A program made the translations under genes and the position numbers. Below are positions 4,882 through 6,162 of a DNA stretch of 6,162 bases, piece after piece. The notes under the pieces are model-generated. The model saw only the letters and a program-made list of their open reading frames with translations, searched no databases and was not told where the DNA came from. The first letter of the stretch is position 1. Each line of letters opens with the position of its first letter. This DNA is from Gallispira sp964526435 (GTDB lineage Bacteria; Bacillota; Clostridia; Lachnospirales; CAG-274), in the NCBI GenBank assembly GCA_964526435.1, contig CAZGIC010000118.1, positions 1 to 6,162 on the forward strand. The letters are read 5' to 3'.

Positions 4882-4925
4882 GCGTTTAAGGTGTAAAGTC
4901 TATATTAAATTTTCAAAGTTCAGCA

Positions 4926-4942
4926 TAATGTAAACTACATTA
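4926..4942. promoter_or_regulatory. 17-base palindrome, unknown operator
   Basis: TAATGTA and TACATTA are perfect 7-bp arms around AAC. The site lies outside the antitoxin cassette, about 45 bases upstream of its promoter and over 100 bases left of the RNA promoter at 5050. Size and symmetry fit a dimeric repressor site. No adjacent gene explains it. Confidence 0.3.
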
Positions 4943-5044
4943 GAAACCTGCATTTACTTTAATGTTATTAAGTTTTCAACATAAATATTTAACATAATAA
5001 AACATCATAATAGTGCCCTTTTGACAATTTATTTTTTAGTTCTG

Positions 5045-5079
5045 CACACTTGACAAAATCAAGTCAAGTGTGTTATATT
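5045..5079 (+). promoter_or_regulatory. Promoter covered by an inverted-repeat operator
   Basis: TTGACA (5050-5055) matches the -35 consensus. The -10 is TATATT (5074-5079, 18-base spacer) or TTATAT one base earlier. Perfect 10-bp arms CACACTTGAC (5045-5054) and GTCAAGTGTG (5063-5072), 8 bases apart, cover the -35 and the spacer, so a dimeric repressor bound there would block transcription. The arms have no T-run, so this is not a terminator. It reads into the structured RNA at 5086-5352. Confidence 0.65.
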
Positions 5080-5085
5080 ATAACC

Positions 5086-5352
5086 ATAGGGAGGATATAG
5101 GAAGAGCTAGCTCCTGTATCCGTGTACAATGCTTACAAGCTATCAATAATACTTTCTAGTTCTGTATCTGATACGGCAGCAAAACAGATGCGACCATTTT
5201 TACAAGCGTACTAGCAAGAGCTAGAAAGTACTATTGAATAGTTTTTGTATTCATAGCACATGGGTTATTCATCTCCCTTCTGGTTATATTGATACCCAAC
5301 GAGTACCGATTCCCCTGTGCGTTCATATTCCAACTGCACAGGGGATTTTTTA
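5086..5352 (+). ncRNA. Unassigned structured RNA, about 265 nt, free-standing
   Basis: A regulated promoter (5045-5079) and a strong terminator (5311-5351) delimit this transcript. Between them I see a 10-bp stem GGATATAGGA/TCCTGTATCC (5093-5102 with 5112-5121). A long imperfect stem of about 24 pairs joins 5140-5163 to 5217-5241, with a shared core ACTTTCTAG/CTAGAAAGT. Inside its loop, GTATCTG (5164-5170) can pair with CAGATGC (5185-5191). A TGGGT/ACCCA stem lies at 5261-5265 with 5294-5298. GTAC and GCTT (5123-5133) can also pair with AAGCGTAC (5204-5211) inside the long stem's loop, which would be a pseudoknot or an alternative fold. No downstream plus-strand gene is near enough for it to be a leader. 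The best frame, GTG 5122 to stop 5212, is 30 codons without a ribosome binding site. It does not match 6S RNA, tmRNA, SRP RNA, T-box or group II intron features that I know. Confidence 0.6.
5311..5351 (+). terminator. Strong terminator of the structured RNA
   Basis: Perfect 10-bp arms TCCCCTGTGC (5311-5320) and GCACAGGGGA (5336-5345), 15-base loop, followed by TTTTTT (5346-5351). The high GC content of the stem in AT-rich surroundings makes it the most convincing terminator in the window. On the minus strand no T-run follows. Confidence 0.85.
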
Positions 5353-5382
5353 ATTGTACAAAATAACGCACCTTGCAAAGGT

Positions 5383-5643
5383 TTATTTGATTCTCAATGC
5401 ATTATAGTATGTAGTTTTTTCATAATATTTTAAGTCATCCCCCAAAACTTCTACTAAGCTTTTTTTATCAAGTGCAACTCTGCTTTGTGATTTATAAGTA
5501 ATTTTTGCACTTGCTGTAATTTCAGTTTCAAGCTTATTTTCTTTCATGTAGTCCATGATTTCATTTTCTAACTCTTCTTTCATTGTTTTTAAATTTCTTA
5601 AGTTTTGTACCCTTATTTCAAGTTCTGATTTTGCTATACACAT
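5383..5643 (-). CDS. Small helical protein of phage/mobile-element type, unknown function
   Basis: This 86-residue protein starts at ATG 5643, with AAGGAGG at 5652-5658 eight bases upstream. Residues 6 to about 37 (SELEIRVQNLRNLKTMKEEL then ENEIMDYMKENK) are rich in Glu, Lys and Leu and should form a long helix, possibly a coiled coil. The second half looks like beta strands followed by the pattern RVALDKKSLVEVLGDD ... YYEKTTYYNALRIK. That ending (Arg, Asp-Lys-Lys-x-Leu, a Tyr-Lys step, then L-R-I-K) is one I associate with small proteins in phage and integrative-element DNA-metabolism regions; no activity is established that I can name. The gene is monocistronic, facing the RNA terminator at 5311-5351. 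Its promoter is not obvious: the nearest minus-strand candidate, TTGTAA at about 5706-5711, has no good -10. A real gene is very likely; function is unknown. Confidence 0.75.
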   Translation of the reverse strand: MCIAKSELEIRVQNLRNLKTMKEELENEIMDYMKENKLETEITASAKITYKSQSRVALDKKSLVEVLGDDLKYYEKTTYYNALRIK

Positions 5644-5697
5644 AATAGTTACCTCCTTATTTGACTTTTTAAATTTATTATGTTATTATTTTGTTGA

Positions 5698-5910
5698 GAT
5701 GTTTTACAAGCCTTAAAAGATAAAGGTTATAGCACTTATAAATTAAGGCAATTAAAATTAATTGAAGAGTTTCAAATTCAAAAAATTAGAATTGGAGATA
5801 TAGCAAGTAAAGAAGTATTAAACACTTTATGTACTCTCCTTCAATGTCAACCGGGCAACTTATTAGAATATGTGCCTGACGATACAGAAAATAATATCTT
5901 ATATGAGTAG
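5698..5910 (+). pseudogene. YozG-like Xre-family HTH regulator with damaged 5' end
   Basis: Seventy codons ending at TAG 5908-5910 read as a small Cro/CI-type helix-turn-helix repressor. They include ALKDKGYSTYKLRQLKLIEE, then KIRIGDIASKEVLNTLCTLL and the ending QCQPGNLLEYVPDD. The STYKLR helix, the recognition-helix region, and the closing Leu-x3-Leu-x-Cys-Gln-Pro-Gly-(x)-Leu-(x)-Glu-Tyr-Val-Pro-Asp are typical of YozG-like regulators of about 65-75 residues. The frame opens right after a TGA (5695-5697) and has no usable start codon at its beginning. In another frame ATG 5699 gives MFYKP and then a stop, and M-x-Y-K-P is how this family begins. A small out-of-frame deletion near 5713 would explain both facts. 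No good ribosome binding site precedes 5699. It lies 8 bases before the next gene, so the two were probably an operon. If unrepaired, no functional repressor is made. Confidence 0.75.
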
Positions 5911-5918
5911 GTGAAAAT

Positions 5919-6149
5919 ATGCCAGCAACACAACAAGAACGTACAAAAAAATATTTAAAAAACTTCAAAGATAAAAGGCTTCGGATTGATAATAATTATT
6001 ATGAACAATATGAGGCTATGATTAAAAGTAAAGGCTATACAAGTATGAATGATTATGTTAATGCTGTACTACAATTAGACTATAACAATATCATAAGAAT
6101 ACCCGACAAAAAGGAAATAAAAAAATTGAAAGAAATACAGCAGGAATAA
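5919..6149 (+). CDS. Small ribbon-helix-helix-like DNA-binding protein
   Basis: This 76-residue protein starts at ATG 5919. TAGGTGA (5908-5914), which includes the stop of the preceding HTH gene, serves as ribosome binding site. A basic N-terminus (MPATQQERTKKYLKNFKDKR) leads to a strand-like LRIDNNYYEQ, helix YEQYEAMIKSKGY, the turn TSMNDYV and helix NDYVNAVLQLDY, then a Lys-rich tail (KKEIKKLKEIQQE). Strand-helix-helix with a conserved-looking S-x-N-D-Y-V step is the Arc/CopG ribbon-helix-helix plan, in which a dimer binds DNA through the paired strand. Such proteins with an MPATQQER-like start are common on clostridial plasmids and integrative elements as copy-control, relaxosome or antitoxin proteins. 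The tight link to an HTH gene suggests a regulatory pair, although that partner appears broken. The fold call is from pattern only. Confidence 0.7.
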   Translation: MPATQQERTKKYLKNFKDKRLRIDNNYYEQYEAMIKSKGYTSMNDYVNAVLQLDYNNIIRIPDKKEIKKLKEIQQE

Positions 6150-6162
6150 TATAAACGCATAA

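Larger units (their letters stand above)
4487..4906. mobile_element. Antitoxin cassette bounded by perfect 16-bp inverted repeats
   Basis: AATATAGACTTTACAC at 4487-4502 is the exact reverse complement of GTGTAAAGTCTATATT at 4891-4906. Between them lies a complete transcription unit: promoter and operator (4853-4881), leader ORF, antitoxin gene (4537-4764), and part of the terminator, whose stem uses the left repeat. A 16-bp perfect match at both ends of a 420-bp unit looks like a miniature transposable element or a mobile cassette. I find no transposase and no convincing target-site duplication, and the family is unknown. Confidence 0.5.

Noticed and set aside
5122..5214. 30-codon frame from GTG within the structured RNA
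   Set aside because: The nearest GGGAGG is about 28 bases upstream and inside or beside a hairpin, and the frame ends within a paired region. A leader peptide cannot be excluded, but nothing supports one.
5786..5968. 60-codon minus-strand open frame
   Set aside because: It is antisense to the HTH pseudogene and the start of the ribbon-helix-helix gene.
1..6162. CRISPR array
   Set aside because: No direct repeat of 23-40 bases recurs at regular spacing. The only tandem repeats are two short pairs near the tRNA fragment.

Overview
This window looks like accessory DNA from a low-GC Firmicute, most likely a member of the Clostridia. The base composition is very AT-rich. Nearly every gene has a textbook AAGGAGG ribosome binding site 7 to 10 bases before its start, and intrinsic terminators and sigma-A promoters are easy to see. 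No housekeeping gene is visible. What is present is the debris and cargo of mobile elements: a serine recombinase stub, a tRNA 3' fragment that looks like an integration site, IS-like inverted repeats, an MqsA/YgiT-type antitoxin, small DNA-binding proteins and a broken helicase. This genus-level reading is inference from style, not from a database match.

Layout. On the minus strand, positions 1-1158 hold an unrecognised protein that runs off the left edge (1-545), a serine recombinase cut off after about 31 recognisable residues (598-714) that still has a near-consensus promoter (738-766), and a small element-associated protein (916-1158) with its own terminator (816-855). Positions 1351-3477 (minus) are one superfamily 2 DEAH-box helicase gene, broken by two frameshifts. 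It also contains an assembly gap of 100 N whose flanks are the same 55 bases. Collapsing that overlap puts a stop directly after ...GKDENL, so the apparent extra C-terminal sequence is an artefact. A promoter (3510-3538) and a long palindrome (3550-3576) lie upstream of the helicase.

Positions 3496-4536 carry no convincing large gene but are rich in structure. They hold two hairpins, a doubtful 34-codon ORF with a perfect TTGACA/TATAAT promoter inside it, and the T-arm and acceptor 3' strand of a tRNA (4109-4133) flanked on both sides by paired 10-bp direct repeats, as in a tyrosine-recombinase attachment site. A strong terminator (4340-4374) and a perfect 20-bp inverted repeat that looks like two abutted IS ends (4413-4462) follow. 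Positions 4487-4906 form a small cassette bounded by perfect 16-bp inverted repeats. It contains a promoter with a palindromic operator, a short in-frame leader that may be the remains of a toxin gene, and an orphan zinc-finger antitoxin.

Positions 5045-5352 (plus) look like a free-standing structured RNA gene of about 265 nt. It has a promoter covered by a 10-bp inverted repeat, extensive internal pairing with a possible pseudoknot, a strong terminator and no credible reading frame. I cannot assign it to a known RNA family, and it is the best candidate for something undescribed. After it come a small coiled-coil protein on the minus strand (5383-5643), a YozG-like HTH regulator with a damaged 5' end (about 5698-5910, plus) and an intact small ribbon-helix-helix-like protein (5919-6149, plus).
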